A DNA stretch of 64,000 nucleotides from Pectobacterium aroidearum (GTDB taxonomy: Bacteria; Pseudomonadota; Gammaproteobacteria; Enterobacterales; Enterobacteriaceae). Shown here one piece after another: positions 9,301-18,074 of this stretch. The notes under the pieces are model-generated. The model did no database searches, had not been told where the DNA came from, and was given only the letters and a program-made list of their open reading frames with translations. The stretch is from assembly GCF_015689195.1 (NCBI RefSeq), contig NZ_CP065044.1:1488001-1552000 (forward strand). Reading direction: 5' to 3'. Position 1 is the stretch's first letter; each line of letters starts with the position of its first letter. A program made the translations under genes and the position numbers.

Positions 9301-9329
9301 AAACGGGATAGCGCAGTGCTATCCCGTTT
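9301..9329. terminator. Bidirectional terminator between convergent genes
   Basis: AAACGGGATAGC / GCTATCCCGTTT perfect stem with a five-base loop, flanked by A-rich and T-rich sequence, between the 272-residue gene and adhP. It is suited to stopping transcripts from both sides. Confidence 0.9.
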
Positions 9330-9345
9330 ATATATAAAGTGCCTC

Positions 9346-10356
9346 TTAGATTGACAGGTCGATTACCATACGGCCGGTAATTTTCCCGCCTTTCATTTCA
9401 GCGAAAATGGCGTTGATGTCTTTCAGCGGGCGAAGCGTCACTTTTGGTTTCACTTTCCCTTCGGCAGCAAACTGGAAGGCTTCTTTCAAATCTTCACGCG
9501 TGCCGACCAGCGATCCCAATACCTGAATGCCATCCAGCACCAGACGTGGAATATTCAGATCCATTGATTCCGGTGGCAGGCCGACGGCGACAATACGCCC
9601 GCCTGCGCGAACGGCATCGACCGCGGAGTTAAATGCGGCACGCGCAACGGCAGTGACCACTGCAGCGTGCGCGCCGCCCACGTTTTCCTGAATGATCTTG
9701 GCGGCATCGTCTTTGGCTGGGTTGATGACCAGATCCGCGCCCATCTCTTTAGCAAAGGCCAGCTGTGCATCGTTAACATCAATTGCGATGACCTTCGCAT
9801 TAAAGACGTTCTTGGCGTATTGCAGCGCCAGATTGCCCAATCCGCCCAGACCATAGATGGCGATCCACTGTCCCGGCTTGATTTGTGAGACTTTCACCGC
9901 TTTATAGGTGGTCACGCCCGCGCAGGTAATGCTGCTGGCCGCGGCAGAATCCAGACCATCCGGCACTTTTACCGCGTAATCGGCAACGACGATGCACTCT
10001 TCCGCCATTCCTCCATCGACGGAGTAGCCCGCGTTTTTCACCGAGCGGCACAGGGTTTCGTTACCGCTATTACAATATTCACAGTGACCACAGCCCTGAT
10101 AGAACCAGGCTACGCTGGCACGATCGCCGGGTTTCAGTGATGTCACACCCGGACCCACCTCTTTGACGATACCGATGCCCTCATGGCCGAGTGTGATGCC
10201 GGTAACATCACCAAAATCCCCGTCTTTGACGTGCAGGTCGGTGTGGCATACGCCACAGCATTCCATTTTTAGCAGGGCTTCCCCGTGTTGGAGAGGGCGC
10301 AATGTTTTGTCCTGAATCTCAACGGAATGATCCTTCGTTACAATGGCTGCTTTCAT
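9346..10356 (-). CDS. adhP: Alcohol dehydrogenase, propanol-preferring
   Basis: 336-residue medium-chain zinc dehydrogenase, the same length as E. coli AdhP and very similar throughout. It interconverts ethanol or propanol and aldehyde with NAD. The catalytic zinc ligands are Cys37 in [10 protein letters not shown] and the GHEGIG histidine/glutamate; four structural-zinc cysteines lie in [15 protein letters not shown] (about 89-103). The Rossmann motif GLGGLG is near 168. The start has AAGGAAGACGA upstream. It is a single gene with an unusual 16-bp tandem repeat in its leader. Confidence 0.97.
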   Translation of the reverse strand: MKAAIVTKDHSVEIQDKTLRPLQHGEALLKMECCGVCHTDLHVKDGDFGDVTGITLGHEGIGIVKEVGPGVTSLKPGDRASVAWFYQGCGHCEYCNSGNETLCRSVKNAGYSVDGGMAEECIVVADYAVKVPDGLDSAAASSITCAGVTTYKAVKVSQIKPGQWIAIYGLGGLGNLALQYAKNVFNAKVIAIDVNDAQLAFAKEMGADLVINPAKDDAAKIIQENVGGAHAAVVTAVARAAFNSAVDAVRAGGRIVAVGLPPESMDLNIPRLVLDGIQVLGSLVGTREDLKEAFQFAAEGKVKPKVTLRPLKDINAIFAEMKGGKITGRMVIDLSI

Positions 10357-10373
10357 TCGTCTTCCTTTTACTG

Positions 10374-10413
10374 AATGTGTTGTGGGGGTAATGTGTTGTA
10401 GAGGTAATGTATT
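10374..10413. repeat. 16-bp tandem repeat in the adhP leader
   Basis: AATGTGTTGTGGGGGT (10374-10389) is followed directly by AATGTGTTGTAGAGGT (10390-10405) and a partial third AATGTATT (10406-10413). The array lies just upstream of the adhP ribosome binding site, in the untranslated leader or promoter. Confidence 0.85.
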
Positions 10414-10597
10414 AGGTTCTACCTATGAAAGAGTACACGGTGGCTGGCGAGTGGGGTAAGCGGGAATGATTTAATTTTGTTACAAAATGATAGATGAGTG
10501 AGCGAGTCGTTAGCAGAGAAGAAAATGTGATTTTCAGTAATATTTCTGATGATTCAGGGAGAGCGGCGCGTCCGTGCGGCCGTATGATTGAGAGCGG

Positions 10598-11530
10598 TTA
10601 TGCGGGGTCCTGAGGTTTTTCTTTCGGCTCCAAAGCCCATTCCACTTTGCCTTTACCGGTGTTTTTGGCCTGATAAAGTGCGATATCCACGCGTTTCATA
10701 AAGTGTTCGGTAGGTTCCTGCGGCTGTTTTTTACCGGCCCCAATGCTGACTGAAAGATGGTGCATATTTTTGATAATGATTTTGTTCGCATTTTTGAGTA
10801 CTTCTCTTGCCAGTTTCTCTGCCCGATCCTGCGTTCCGGCATACAGAATAATCGCGAACTCTTCGCCACCGATTCGGGTTGCGACAACCTCACTGTTATC
10901 GAAACGGGAAAGTATGTGACCAAATTTGCTTAATACTTCGTCGCCTTTCGTATGCCCATATTTATCATTAATGACTTTGAAATTGTCGATGTCGATAATA
11001 AATAAATAGGGTGTCTTCGCTTCGAGCTTTTTTAATTCGTTAATAAAAAACCGACGATTAGGAAGTTGTGTGAGTTCATCGCTGAATGACTGTATTCTGG
11101 CTTCGACATACTTATTATTGATTTGCTGTATCAGGGTATAGACACCAAACCCGACGCCAAACATACCAATAATTCTCAGCATATCCTCAACATAATACCC
11201 AACCAGCTTGGGCTGATAGATAAACTCATCCATCAAGTCAAATGTGGCTGAGCATATCCAGACGTGTAGCCCGAGGCGAATGGATAAGGCTGAGGTATGG
11301 TTCAGTGAGATTTTACTGGTACAGGACAAGATAAAAAAAAGAAAAACCAGTGCAATCGAGTCGGTATAAGAACCCGGATTATTATGCAGTTGCTCCTGAA
11401 AGTCGCGGTGTTTGAAGAATACGAGGTTGAATATAATGACCAACGCAGACAACAACAGGGCGAGCCTTACAGACGAGGAGGCTTTCTTATTTCTATCAAT
11501 AAAATCGTGGTCATATTCTTTAAAAGGCAT
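10598..11530 (-). CDS. Membrane diguanylate cyclase (GGDEF)
   Basis: 310 residues: several transmembrane helices between about 21 and 135 form a membrane sensor, then a GGDEF domain (about 146-300). DELTQLPNRR opens the domain; DIDNFKVINDKYGHTKGDEVL binds metal and GTP; the active-site loop is GGEEF (221-225), a permitted variant. The position for the RxxD inhibitory site, five residues before GGEEF, is occupied by a stretch ending SEV, so classic product inhibition is probably absent. It should synthesise c-di-GMP at the inner membrane. It stands between two dehydrogenase genes without evident operon partners. Confidence 0.93.
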   Translation of the reverse strand: MPFKEYDHDFIDRNKKASSSVRLALLLSALVIIFNLVFFKHRDFQEQLHNNPGSYTDSIALVFLFFILSCTSKISLNHTSALSIRLGLHVWICSATFDLMDEFIYQPKLVGYYVEDMLRIIGMFGVGFGVYTLIQQINNKYVEARIQSFSDELTQLPNRRFFINELKKLEAKTPYLFIIDIDNFKVINDKYGHTKGDEVLSKFGHILSRFDNSEVVATRIGGEEFAIILYAGTQDRAEKLAREVLKNANKIIIKNMHHLSVSIGAGKKQPQEPTEHFMKRVDIALYQAKNTGKGKVEWALEPKEKPQDPA

Positions 11531-11644
11531 TGCGGATCTCCTCTTGCATCACCTTTCAATCCTATCATGAAACCTATTGAATACATTGAGTCGCGTGGTG
11601 CCGAGCGGTATACCCCAGAGAATGACGTTGGTTGCGTTGATAGG

Positions 11645-11675
11645 CAAAAAACAGACGCCCGATTGCTCAGGCGCC
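11645..11675 (-). terminator. Terminator of ahr
   Basis: On the minus strand GGCGCCTGAGC pairs with GGGCGTC across a short loop and is followed by TGTTTTTTGCC, directly after the ahr stop at 11684. Confidence 0.7.
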
Positions 11676-11683
11676 TTTACCGA

Positions 11684-12706
11684 TTAAAAATCTGCTTTCA
11701 GTACAACGCGATAGCGGGCTTTGCCGTCGCGTACGTGCTGGATAGCATCATTGATTTTCGACATCGGGAACAGTTCCGTCTGCGGCTTCACGTTGGCACG
11801 TGAAGCGAGCTTCATCAGAGAACGCAGTTCATGCGGTGAACCTGTAGACGAACCAGAAACGCTGCGGTCGCCCGCGATGAGCGTGAAGGCTGGCACGCTG
11901 AACGGCTTCATTACCGCGCCGACGGTATGGAATTTCCCGTTATAGGCGAGCGCGTTGAAGTAGGGTTGCCATTCGAGATCGACGCTCACGGTGTTGATGA
12001 TGAGATCGAACTGGCCTGCCAGTGCGGTCAATGCCTGCGGATCGCGGCTGTTGACGACTTTATCGGCACCCATCGCCAGCACTTCCTGCTCTTTGGCTGG
12101 GTTCGAGCTGAACGCCGTGACTTCACAGCCCATCGCGTGCAGGAGCTTAATCGCGATGTGACCCAGGCCGCCGATACCGATCACGCCGACGCGGCTGGTT
12201 GCAGTGACATGGTGCATTAACAGCGGTTTGAAAACGGTGATGCCGCCGCACAGCAACGGACCCGCAGATTCGATATCAATGGAATCAGGAAGCGGGATCG
12301 CCCACTGCCAGTTCGCACGGATCTTATTGGCAAAACCGCCTTTATTCAGGATCGTCGGCACGCTGCCTTGCTGACAGTTGGTTTGGCTGCCGCTGATACA
12401 GGCATCGCAGTGCCCACAGCTGCGTGCCGTCCAGCCAATACCGACTCGCTGACCAACCTTCAATCCCTTGTTTTTCGCCGCATCACCCAGCGCGTGCACG
12501 CGACCAATCACTTCATGCCCGGCAACCAGCGGATAGCTTGACATGCCCCATTCGTTATCGATCATCGAAAGGTCTGAATGGCACACGCCGCAGTAATCAA
12601 CCACGACTTCGACATCTTCCGCCTGCAGTTCACCCGCATCAAACTCATACAACTCCAGCTCAGCGCCTGCTTCCGGTGCGGCATAACTTTTTATCATCGT
12701 CATCAC
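11684..12706 (-). CDS. ahr: NADPH-dependent aldehyde reductase
   Basis: 340-residue zinc-dependent medium-chain dehydrogenase, nearly colinear with E. coli Ahr (YjgB), a broad-range reductase of medium-chain aldehydes. Catalytic zinc ligands are in [11 protein letters not shown] and GHEVIG; structural zinc cysteines lie in [15 protein letters not shown] (about 95-109). [13 protein letters not shown] is the cofactor-binding motif, and [10 protein letters not shown] after the second strand fits NADPH. The stretch [14 protein letters not shown] is identical in kind to the E. coli protein. It is divergent from the TPP riboswitch and thiMD. Confidence 0.95.
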   Translation of the reverse strand: MMTMIKSYAAPEAGAELELYEFDAGELQAEDVEVVVDYCGVCHSDLSMIDNEWGMSSYPLVAGHEVIGRVHALGDAAKNKGLKVGQRVGIGWTARSCGHCDACISGSQTNCQQGSVPTILNKGGFANKIRANWQWAIPLPDSIDIESAGPLLCGGITVFKPLLMHHVTATSRVGVIGIGGLGHIAIKLLHAMGCEVTAFSSNPAKEQEVLAMGADKVVNSRDPQALTALAGQFDLIINTVSVDLEWQPYFNALAYNGKFHTVGAVMKPFSVPAFTLIAGDRSVSGSSTGSPHELRSLMKLASRANVKPQTELFPMSKINDAIQHVRDGKARYRVVLKADF

Positions 12707-12865
12707 AATCTCCTCAGTATGGGTTTGATTAACCAGTCTAAAGGGTTATAGCGTTTTTCTCTATGTCACAACGTGCCTGTGGTTTTTCATTTTGTGTCGG
12801 GCGAGGAGGGGCGGGCGGCGCTTGATTTACGTTATGCACTTACTTATGCTGCAAAGCGTAGTACA

Positions 12866-12948
12866 TGACTCGGGGTGCCCTTCTTTGTGAAGGCTGAGAA
12901 ATACCCGTACCACCTGATCTGGATAATGCCAGCGTAGGGAAGTCACGG
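12866..12948 (+). promoter_or_regulatory. TPP riboswitch (THI element)
   Basis: All conserved parts of the thiamine pyrophosphate aptamer are present in order: CTCGGGGTGCCC (P1/P2 side), the CTGAGA loop at 12894-12899, ACCCGTACCACCTGATC, GGATAATGCCAGCGTAGGGA (12921-12940) and a closing AGTCACGG. Between it and the thiM start, two short CCGG-containing arms could form an expression-platform stem that covers the GGGAG ribosome site, as in E. coli thiM. It should lower thiMD expression when TPP is abundant. Confidence 0.96.
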
Positions 12949-12993
12949 TATGCCCACCGGTTGCCGCCTTCTTCCACGCCGGTTGGGAGACTT

Positions 12994-13788
12994 ATGAACA
13001 CGCGACCCGCCGACTTTTCTGCCGCTCAGGCAGCAACCTCACTCACTCAATTCCGTTCTGCCGCGCCGCTGGTGCACTGTTTGACCAACGATGTGGTGCA
13101 ATCTTTTACTGCTAATGTGCTGCTGGCGCTGAATGCGTCGCCTGCGATGGTGGTCGATCCCGAAGAAGCCGCGCAGTTCAGCGCGGTAGCCGATGCGCTG
13201 CTGATTAACGTCGGAACGCTGGAGCGCTCGCGTGCCGAGGCGATGCGAGCGGCTGTAAACAGCGCGCATCAGGCGGGGACGCCGTGGGTACTCGATCCGG
13301 TTGCCGTAGGCGGTTTGACCTTCCGTACGGCATTTTGTCGAGAACTGCTGGCGTGGAAACCTGCGGCGATTCGCGGCAATGCGTCTGAAATCATGGCGTT
13401 GGCGGGCTTAGCCGCACAGGGGCGGGGCGTGGATAGCGCCGATGATTCACTGGCGGCGCTCCCTGCTGCACGCGAGCTGGCGCGACAAGTGGGGACGATT
13501 GTTGCGGTGACCGGTGCGGTGGATTATGTCACGGACGGCGAGCGAGATATCGCGATAGCCGGTGGCGATAGCATGATGACACGCGTGGTTGGTACGGGTT
13601 GCGCGCTGTCGGCGGTCGTCGCGGGATTCTGTTCTCTGGAGGGGGACCGCGTGTCCCACGTGGCGGCAGCGTGCTATGTCATGGCGCTAGCTGGGCAGCA
13701 GGCCGCTTCGGTGTCGCAAGGTACAGGCAGTTTTATCCCCAACTTTCTCGATCGGCTTTATACCCTGCGCGCGGAGGATCTGGCATGA
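12994..13788 (+). CDS. thiM: Hydroxyethylthiazole kinase
   Basis: 264-residue ribokinase-fold enzyme that phosphorylates 4-methyl-5-(2-hydroxyethyl)thiazole in thiamine salvage. Seen: [21 protein letters not shown] (about 25-45), [28 protein letters not shown], and the C-terminal catalytic loop [13 protein letters not shown] with the anionic-hole Gly-Cys. ATG 12994 is preceded by GGGAG; the upstream in-frame codons at 12961 fall inside the riboswitch expression platform. The stop overlaps the thiD start (ATGA), so the two are translationally coupled. Confidence 0.96.
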   Translation: MNTRPADFSAAQAATSLTQFRSAAPLVHCLTNDVVQSFTANVLLALNASPAMVVDPEEAAQFSAVADALLINVGTLERSRAEAMRAAVNSAHQAGTPWVLDPVAVGGLTFRTAFCRELLAWKPAAIRGNASEIMALAGLAAQGRGVDSADDSLAALPAARELARQVGTIVAVTGAVDYVTDGERDIAIAGGDSMMTRVVGTGCALSAVVAGFCSLEGDRVSHVAAACYVMALAGQQAASVSQGTGSFIPNFLDRLYTLRAEDLA

Positions 13789-14588
13789 AACGTATCAATG
13801 CGTTGACGATTGCGGGCACCGATCCGAGCGGTGGCGCGGGGATTCAGGCGGATTTAAAAGCCTTTTCCGCATTGGGCGCTTACGGCACGTCGGTTATTAC
13901 CGCGCTGGTGGCGCAAAATACGCGCGGCGTGCAGTCCGTCTACCGAATTGAGCCGGATTTTGTCGCGGCGCAACTGGATTCCGTGTTGAGCGATGTCCGT
14001 ATCGACAGCGCCAAGATTGGGATGCTGGCACAGACCGATATTGTCGAAACCGTTGCCGAACGCCTGCGTCACTACGCGGTGCCTTTCATTGTGCTGGACA
14101 CCGTAATGCTGGCGAAAAGCGGCGATCCGCTGCTCGCACCCGAGGCGGTGGAGTCAATCCGCCGTGAGCTGCTGCCGCTGGTTTCCCTGATTACGCCCAA
14201 CTTGCCCGAGGCCGCGGCGCTGTTGAGGACATCACCCGCCGCCAACGAGCGGGAAATGCGAGAGCAAGGGGAAGCGCTGCTGGCGATGGGCTGTCAGGCG
14301 GTGCTGATGAAAGGTGGCCATCTTAGTGAAGCGGAAAGCCCTGACTGGCTGTTCAGTCGACAGGCTGAACCGCAGCGCTTTAGTTCCCCGCGTGTGAATA
14401 CCCGTCATACGCACGGCACTGGCTGCACATTATCTGCCGCACTGGCGGCGCTGCGACCGCGCCACGATAGTTGGGGAGAGACGGTCAAGGCCGCGAAGGA
14501 CTATTTACAGCAGGCGTTACAGCAGGCCGACACGCTGGAGGTCGGACATGGCATCGGCCCCGTTCATCACTTCCACCGCTGGTGGTAA
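13785..14588 (+). CDS. thiD: Hydroxymethylpyrimidine / phosphomethylpyrimidine kinase
   Basis: 267-residue ribokinase-family kinase. The N-terminus [20 protein letters not shown] is the family signature; [13 protein letters not shown] and the C-terminal [18 protein letters not shown] carry the ATP and anion-hole residues. It phosphorylates HMP and HMP-P for thiamine synthesis and salvage. The start overlaps the thiM stop with GGAGG just upstream; a longer frame from 13599 only reads through thiM. Together with thiM it forms a TPP-riboswitch-controlled salvage operon; thiE is not in the window. Confidence 0.97.
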   Translation: MKRINALTIAGTDPSGGAGIQADLKAFSALGAYGTSVITALVAQNTRGVQSVYRIEPDFVAAQLDSVLSDVRIDSAKIGMLAQTDIVETVAERLRHYAVPFIVLDTVMLAKSGDPLLAPEAVESIRRELLPLVSLITPNLPEAAALLRTSPAANEREMREQGEALLAMGCQAVLMKGGHLSEAESPDWLFSRQAEPQRFSSPRVNTRHTHGTGCTLSAALAALRPRHDSWGETVKAAKDYLQQALQQADTLEVGHGIGPVHHFHRWW

Positions 14589-14740
14589 AACCATAAGTAA
14601 ATTGACTTGTACTTTGCGTGACATATTTGCCAGTAATTTCAAACTAAATTAAGCGCATTTCGGCGTGACAGGGCGGGGGCATCCGGTTACTTTGCTGTGA
14701 AATCTTGGCGTTAATATGAAATAGGGTGTGGGGATAACAT

Positions 14741-15148
14741 ATGGCAGGTTCTGCTCGCAGTGCGATGGCTGCCAAAGCACTTCAGACGATACTCAATATC
14801 GGCCTGCTGGTGCTGGCGACTATTCTGGTGATTTTTTTAGTCAAGGAAACGTTCCATCTGGCGAAGGTGCTGTTGATCTCCAACGAGAAAGATTCCTCCT
14901 ATCAGCTGATAGAAGGCATTGTGATCTATTTCCTGTATTTTGAGTTTATTGCGCTGATCGTGAAGTATTTCCAGTCCGGCTATCACTTCCCGCTGCGCTA
15001 TTTTATCTACATCGGCATTACGGCTATCATTCGCCTGATTATTGTCGATCACAAAAGCCCGTCGGATACGCTGATGTATTCCGCGGCGATCCTGCTGCTG
15101 GTCGTCACGCTGTATCTGGCAAACAGTAATCGCCTGAAACGGGAATAG
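14741..15148 (+). CDS. psiE: Phosphate-starvation-inducible protein PsiE
   Basis: 135-residue inner-membrane protein with four predicted helices, closely matching E. coli Psi[12 protein letters not shown], then [19 protein letters not shown] (about 60-78), [25 protein letters not shown] and the C-terminal NSNRLKRE. E. coli psiE is induced by phosphate starvation through PhoB and repressed by cAMP-CRP; I did not find a convincing Pho box in the 150 bp upstream. Function remains unknown. It converges on yegS with 13 bp between stops. Confidence 0.95.
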   Translation: MAGSARSAMAAKALQTILNIGLLVLATILVIFLVKETFHLAKVLLISNEKDSSYQLIEGIVIYFLYFEFIALIVKYFQSGYHFPLRYFIYIGITAIIRLIIVDHKSPSDTLMYSAAILLLVVTLYLANSNRLKRE

Positions 15149-15161
15149 CCGAAATATGCCG

Positions 15162-16061
15162 CTATTCCAGCAGCGGGCACTGGGGCGGCAGCCGGCAGCG
15201 GATGGCTGCAGGAAGCACTTCGATACGGAAGCGTTTGGCAGTGAGCGGTTCGCCGTCCAGATTAAATGTCATATCGTCCGGTGCGGTAATCTCCAGCCAG
15301 GGCAAGGTAGCGGAAATCATGTTCTGGTTTTCGCTGCCGGTAAACCAGGCCTGAAGCATATTGGGCAGCAGCTCTTTTGCCGACAGTACGCTCAGTTCCA
15401 GCAGCCCATCGTTAATCAGCGCTTCTGGGCAAAGTTCCTGCCCGCCGCCAGCCTGACGACCGTTCCCCACCGCGATGACCAGCGTATCACCCGCCCAGTG
15501 AAAATCTGGCCCGTGAATCTCACAGCGCTCGGCTTGCAGCATGTCCATGCGAAAGAGTGCGTGCAGCACGTAAGAAGCACTCCCCAACGCCGCCTTCATT
15601 TTGGCTGGTGTCTCGGTGGTAATACGCGTGGCGAAGCCACCCGTCGCCATGTTGATGAAATAGTGCTCGTCGTTCACTTTGGCGATATCAATGTCAGTGG
15701 CACGGCCTTTGATCGCCAACGTTAAGGCGTTGTGCATCTCCATCGGTATCTGACAGCTGGTGGCGAAATCGTTGGCCGTCCCCAGCGGTATAATTCCCAG
15801 ACACGGGCGCACCGCTTCGGGCTGCACCGCTAAGGCTGCGGCGACTTCGTTGACGGTGCCGTCGCCGCCAGCGGCGATCACGTTATCCGCGCTGAGCTGG
15901 ATTGCCTCTTCTACATAGCGCTTCGCATCGCCATATTCCCACGTCACGCGGACATGCAGGGTATAGCCATCCTTGCGTAACTCACCAATGGCTTCACGGA
16001 GTTCTTCATTGCCCGCGCTCTTTCCATTCAGAATCAGCAGTGTGATTGGATTTTTTTCCAT
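15162..16061 (-). CDS. yegS: Lipid kinase YegS
   Basis: 299 residues, the diacylglycerol-kinase catalytic fold. [13 protein letters not shown] opens the N-terminal domain; GGDGTVNEV (65-73) binds nucleotide; [13 protein letters not shown] completes the active site; the C-terminal beta domain has [10 protein letters not shown] and FNLDGEPL. E. coli YegS phosphorylates phosphatidylglycerol in vitro. Cytosolic, membrane-associated. In E. coli it lies in the same neighbourhood as yegQ, as here. Confidence 0.95.
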   Translation of the reverse strand: MEKNPITLLILNGKSAGNEELREAIGELRKDGYTLHVRVTWEYGDAKRYVEEAIQLSADNVIAAGGDGTVNEVAAALAVQPEAVRPCLGIIPLGTANDFATSCQIPMEMHNALTLAIKGRATDIDIAKVNDEHYFINMATGGFATRITTETPAKMKAALGSASYVLHALFRMDMLQAERCEIHGPDFHWAGDTLVIAVGNGRQAGGGQELCPEALINDGLLELSVLSAKELLPNMLQAWFTGSENQNMISATLPWLEITAPDDMTFNLDGEPLTAKRFRIEVLPAAIRCRLPPQCPLLE

Positions 16062-16225
16062 GTCTTATTTCTCAGGCTGCGATGTTGTCGTTCATTCAGA
16101 GGCCGTTAATTCAGAAATAGCACAGTGAATACAAACGTGTTGCAGTTAATCATAGTCATTAAATCGGTAGGGAGACATCAGAAGAATCGGTGAATGTGTG
16201 AGCTGGGAAAATACGTGGGCGGGAG

Positions 16226-16320
16226 AAAAAGAAAAGCCAGCTCAAGGGAGATTGAGCTGGCCAAGGAGGTGGTTCCTAGTAGTATCACTACGCTTATTTT
16301 TCGTTCTATGTTTTCTCAGC
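16226..16320 (-). ncRNA. cyaR: CyaR small regulatory RNA
   Basis: Read on the minus strand the segment starts GCTGAGAAAACATA, has the highly conserved core AGGAACCACCTCCTTGGCC, then GCTCAATCTCCCTTGAGC and a terminator stem followed by TTTTCTTTTT. This matches E. coli CyaR, whose AGGAACCACCUCCUU core base-pairs with target ribosome sites (ompX, luxS, nadE, yqaE) with Hfq. Location agrees too: in E. coli cyaR lies directly downstream of yegQ (trhP) on the same strand. Predicted length is about 95 nt. Confidence 0.93.
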
Positions 16321-16326
16321 GACGCA

Positions 16327-16369
16327 ATACTAACCACAAGAACGGCGAATTGATGTGATCTATTTCTAA
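16327..16369 (-). promoter_or_regulatory. cyaR promoter with class II CRP site
   Basis: With the RNA 5' end at 16320, TAGTAT occupies -12 to -7 (16332-16327). TGTGA-N6-TCTAA at 16354-16369 is a CRP-like half-plus-weak-half site whose centre falls at -41.5, the class II position. E. coli cyaR is activated by cAMP-CRP, so a conserved arrangement is expected. Confidence 0.7.
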
Positions 16370-16467
16370 TATTCGTTAAAAAACCCTGAGCTTTGTAACG
16401 ATACTTTCAGGCTGTGAGTGCACTTATTTGTGACGGAGAAAGAACGGCGGTGGGGGGGCATACCGTA

Positions 16468-16497
16468 AGAAAGCGTTGCCCTGTGAAGGGCAACGCT
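16468..16497 (-). terminator. Terminator of trhP
   Basis: AGCGTTGCCCT / AGGGCAACGCT perfect stem (16472-16497) with a four-base loop, followed on the minus strand by TTCTTAC, just past the trhP stop. It separates trhP from cyaR. Confidence 0.8.
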
Positions 16498-16517
16498 GGA
16501 TGGGAAGGCTTACTGAC

Positions 16518-17879
16518 TTATTCGGCGTTAGGATTTCGCGTGGTGGTGCCCGGCAAATTGCGCAGCAGTAGCGCATAATCCAGCGAGACATCGTCCGGCA
16601 CGGGCAGATAGACAATATGGCCGTTACCCGGTGCTACATCGGCTGGCTGACCTTTGGCATTCTGCATCGATTCGATGGTGAATTGAATATTGCCGTTTGG
16701 CGTCATCATCTCCACGCTGTCGCCGCAGGAAAATTTGTTCTTCACCTCGACTTCTGCCAGCCCATCGCGGCGTACGCCGGTGAATTCACCGACAAACTGC
16801 TGACGATCGGAAACGGAATAGCCGTAGTCGTAGTTCTGGTAATCCTCATGTACGTGGCGACGCAGGAAGCCTTCGGTGTAGCCACGGTGCGCTAAGCCTT
16901 CCAGCGTTTCCAGCAGCGTCGGGTCGAATGGTTTACCCGCGACAGCATCGTCAATAGCGCGGCGATAAACCTGTGCGGTACGGGCACAGTAATAGAATGA
17001 CTTGGTGCGGCCTTCGATTTTCAGCGAATGCACCTGCATTTGCGTCAGGCGTTCAACGTGCTGGATCGCACGCAGATCGCGGGAGTTCATGATGTAGGTG
17101 CCATGCTCGTCTTCAAAGGCGCTCATGTACTCGCCGGGACGCATGTTTTCTTCCAGCATAAAGACTTTGTCGGTCGGCTCGCCGATGCCCAGCGCGGGCT
17201 CAACGTTTTTCACCGCGATAGGCTCGTGCTGATGGACGATATTCCCGACCTCGTCCTCTTTGCCTTCCTGAACCTTATATTCCCAGCGGCAGGCGTTAGT
17301 GCAGGTGCCCTGGTTCGGGTCGCGCTTGTTGATGTAACCGGACAGCAGGCAGCGGCCAGAGTAGGCCATGCACAGTGCGCCGTGAACGAAAATTTCCAGT
17401 TCCATGTCCGGGACGTTCTGGCGGATTTCTGCAATCTCTTCCAGCGACAGCTCGCGGGACAGAATGACGCGCGTCAGCCCCATCTGTTGCCAGAATTTCA
17501 CCGTCGCCCAGTTGACCGCGTTAGCCTGAACGGAAAGGTGAATATCCATCTGCGGGAAGTTTTCCCGCACCAGCATAATCAAACCCGGATCGGACATGAT
17601 CAGCGCATCCGGCCCCATTTCGATAACGGGTTGCAGGTCACGCAGGAAGGTTTTCAGTTTGGCATTGTGCGGCGCGATGTTAACGACGACGTAGAATTTC
17701 TTTCCCAGTTCATGCGCTTCGTTAATGGCTTGCGCCAGCGTCTGATGGTTGAATTCGTTATTGCGCACGCGCAGGCTGTAGCGGGGCTGACCGGCATAAA
17801 TCGCGTCCGCGCCATAGGCAAAGGCGTAGCGCATATTTTTCAGCGTACCGGCCGGAGAAAGCAGTTCCGGTTTAAACAT
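16518..17879 (-). CDS. trhP: tRNA 5-hydroxyuridine synthase (U32 peptidase family)
   Basis: 453 residues, matching E. coli TrhP (YegQ). It starts ELLSPAGTLKNMRYAFAYGA; the family cysteine cluster is visible as GALCMAYSGRCLLSGY then GTCTNACRW (about 167-199), likely iron-sulfur ligands; the U32 signature VHSLKIEGRTKS lies near 285-296; a C-terminal beta domain follows. TrhP works with prephenate to hydroxylate U34 of several tRNAs to ho5U. It was long annotated as a protease. Single gene, with cyaR directly downstream. Confidence 0.95.
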   Translation of the reverse strand: MFKPELLSPAGTLKNMRYAFAYGADAIYAGQPRYSLRVRNNEFNHQTLAQAINEAHELGKKFYVVVNIAPHNAKLKTFLRDLQPVIEMGPDALIMSDPGLIMLVRENFPQMDIHLSVQANAVNWATVKFWQQMGLTRVILSRELSLEEIAEIRQNVPDMELEIFVHGALCMAYSGRCLLSGYINKRDPNQGTCTNACRWEYKVQEGKEDEVGNIVHQHEPIAVKNVEPALGIGEPTDKVFMLEENMRPGEYMSAFEDEHGTYIMNSRDLRAIQHVERLTQMQVHSLKIEGRTKSFYYCARTAQVYRRAIDDAVAGKPFDPTLLETLEGLAHRGYTEGFLRRHVHEDYQNYDYGYSVSDRQQFVGEFTGVRRDGLAEVEVKNKFSCGDSVEMMTPNGNIQFTIESMQNAKGQPADVAPGNGHIVYLPVPDDVSLDYALLLRNLPGTTTRNPNAE

Positions 17880-18036
17880 GGTATCTCTCGATTCTGATCA
17901 CAAGTCAGGCTGCTCCACGGCGGGAGCAGTAAAGGCGGAGGATTCTAGCGCTAATAGGGGGAAATTGCAGTAGACGACACACGAAAAGTAGGCCTATTGT
18001 TTGACGTAAATCAATTTTTTTGACCTAAATAAAGAA

Positions 18037-18062
18037 TGGCCTGCCATTAATGGAACAGGCCA
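18037..18062 (-). terminator. Terminator of the glutathionyl-hydroquinone reductase gene
   Basis: TGGCCTG / CAGGCCA stem around a 12-base loop, followed on the minus strand by TTCTTTATTT, 13 bp past the stop at 18075. Confidence 0.6.
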
Positions 18063-18074
18063 GATCTCGTGGTA

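Noticed and set aside
13599-13784. Long N-terminal extension of thiD
   Set aside because: It is the alternate frame of thiM; the ATG overlapping the thiM stop gives the family N-terminus.
14589-14740. Pho box upstream of psiE
   Set aside because: A TGACATATTT piece is present but no second repeat at 11-base spacing on either strand.
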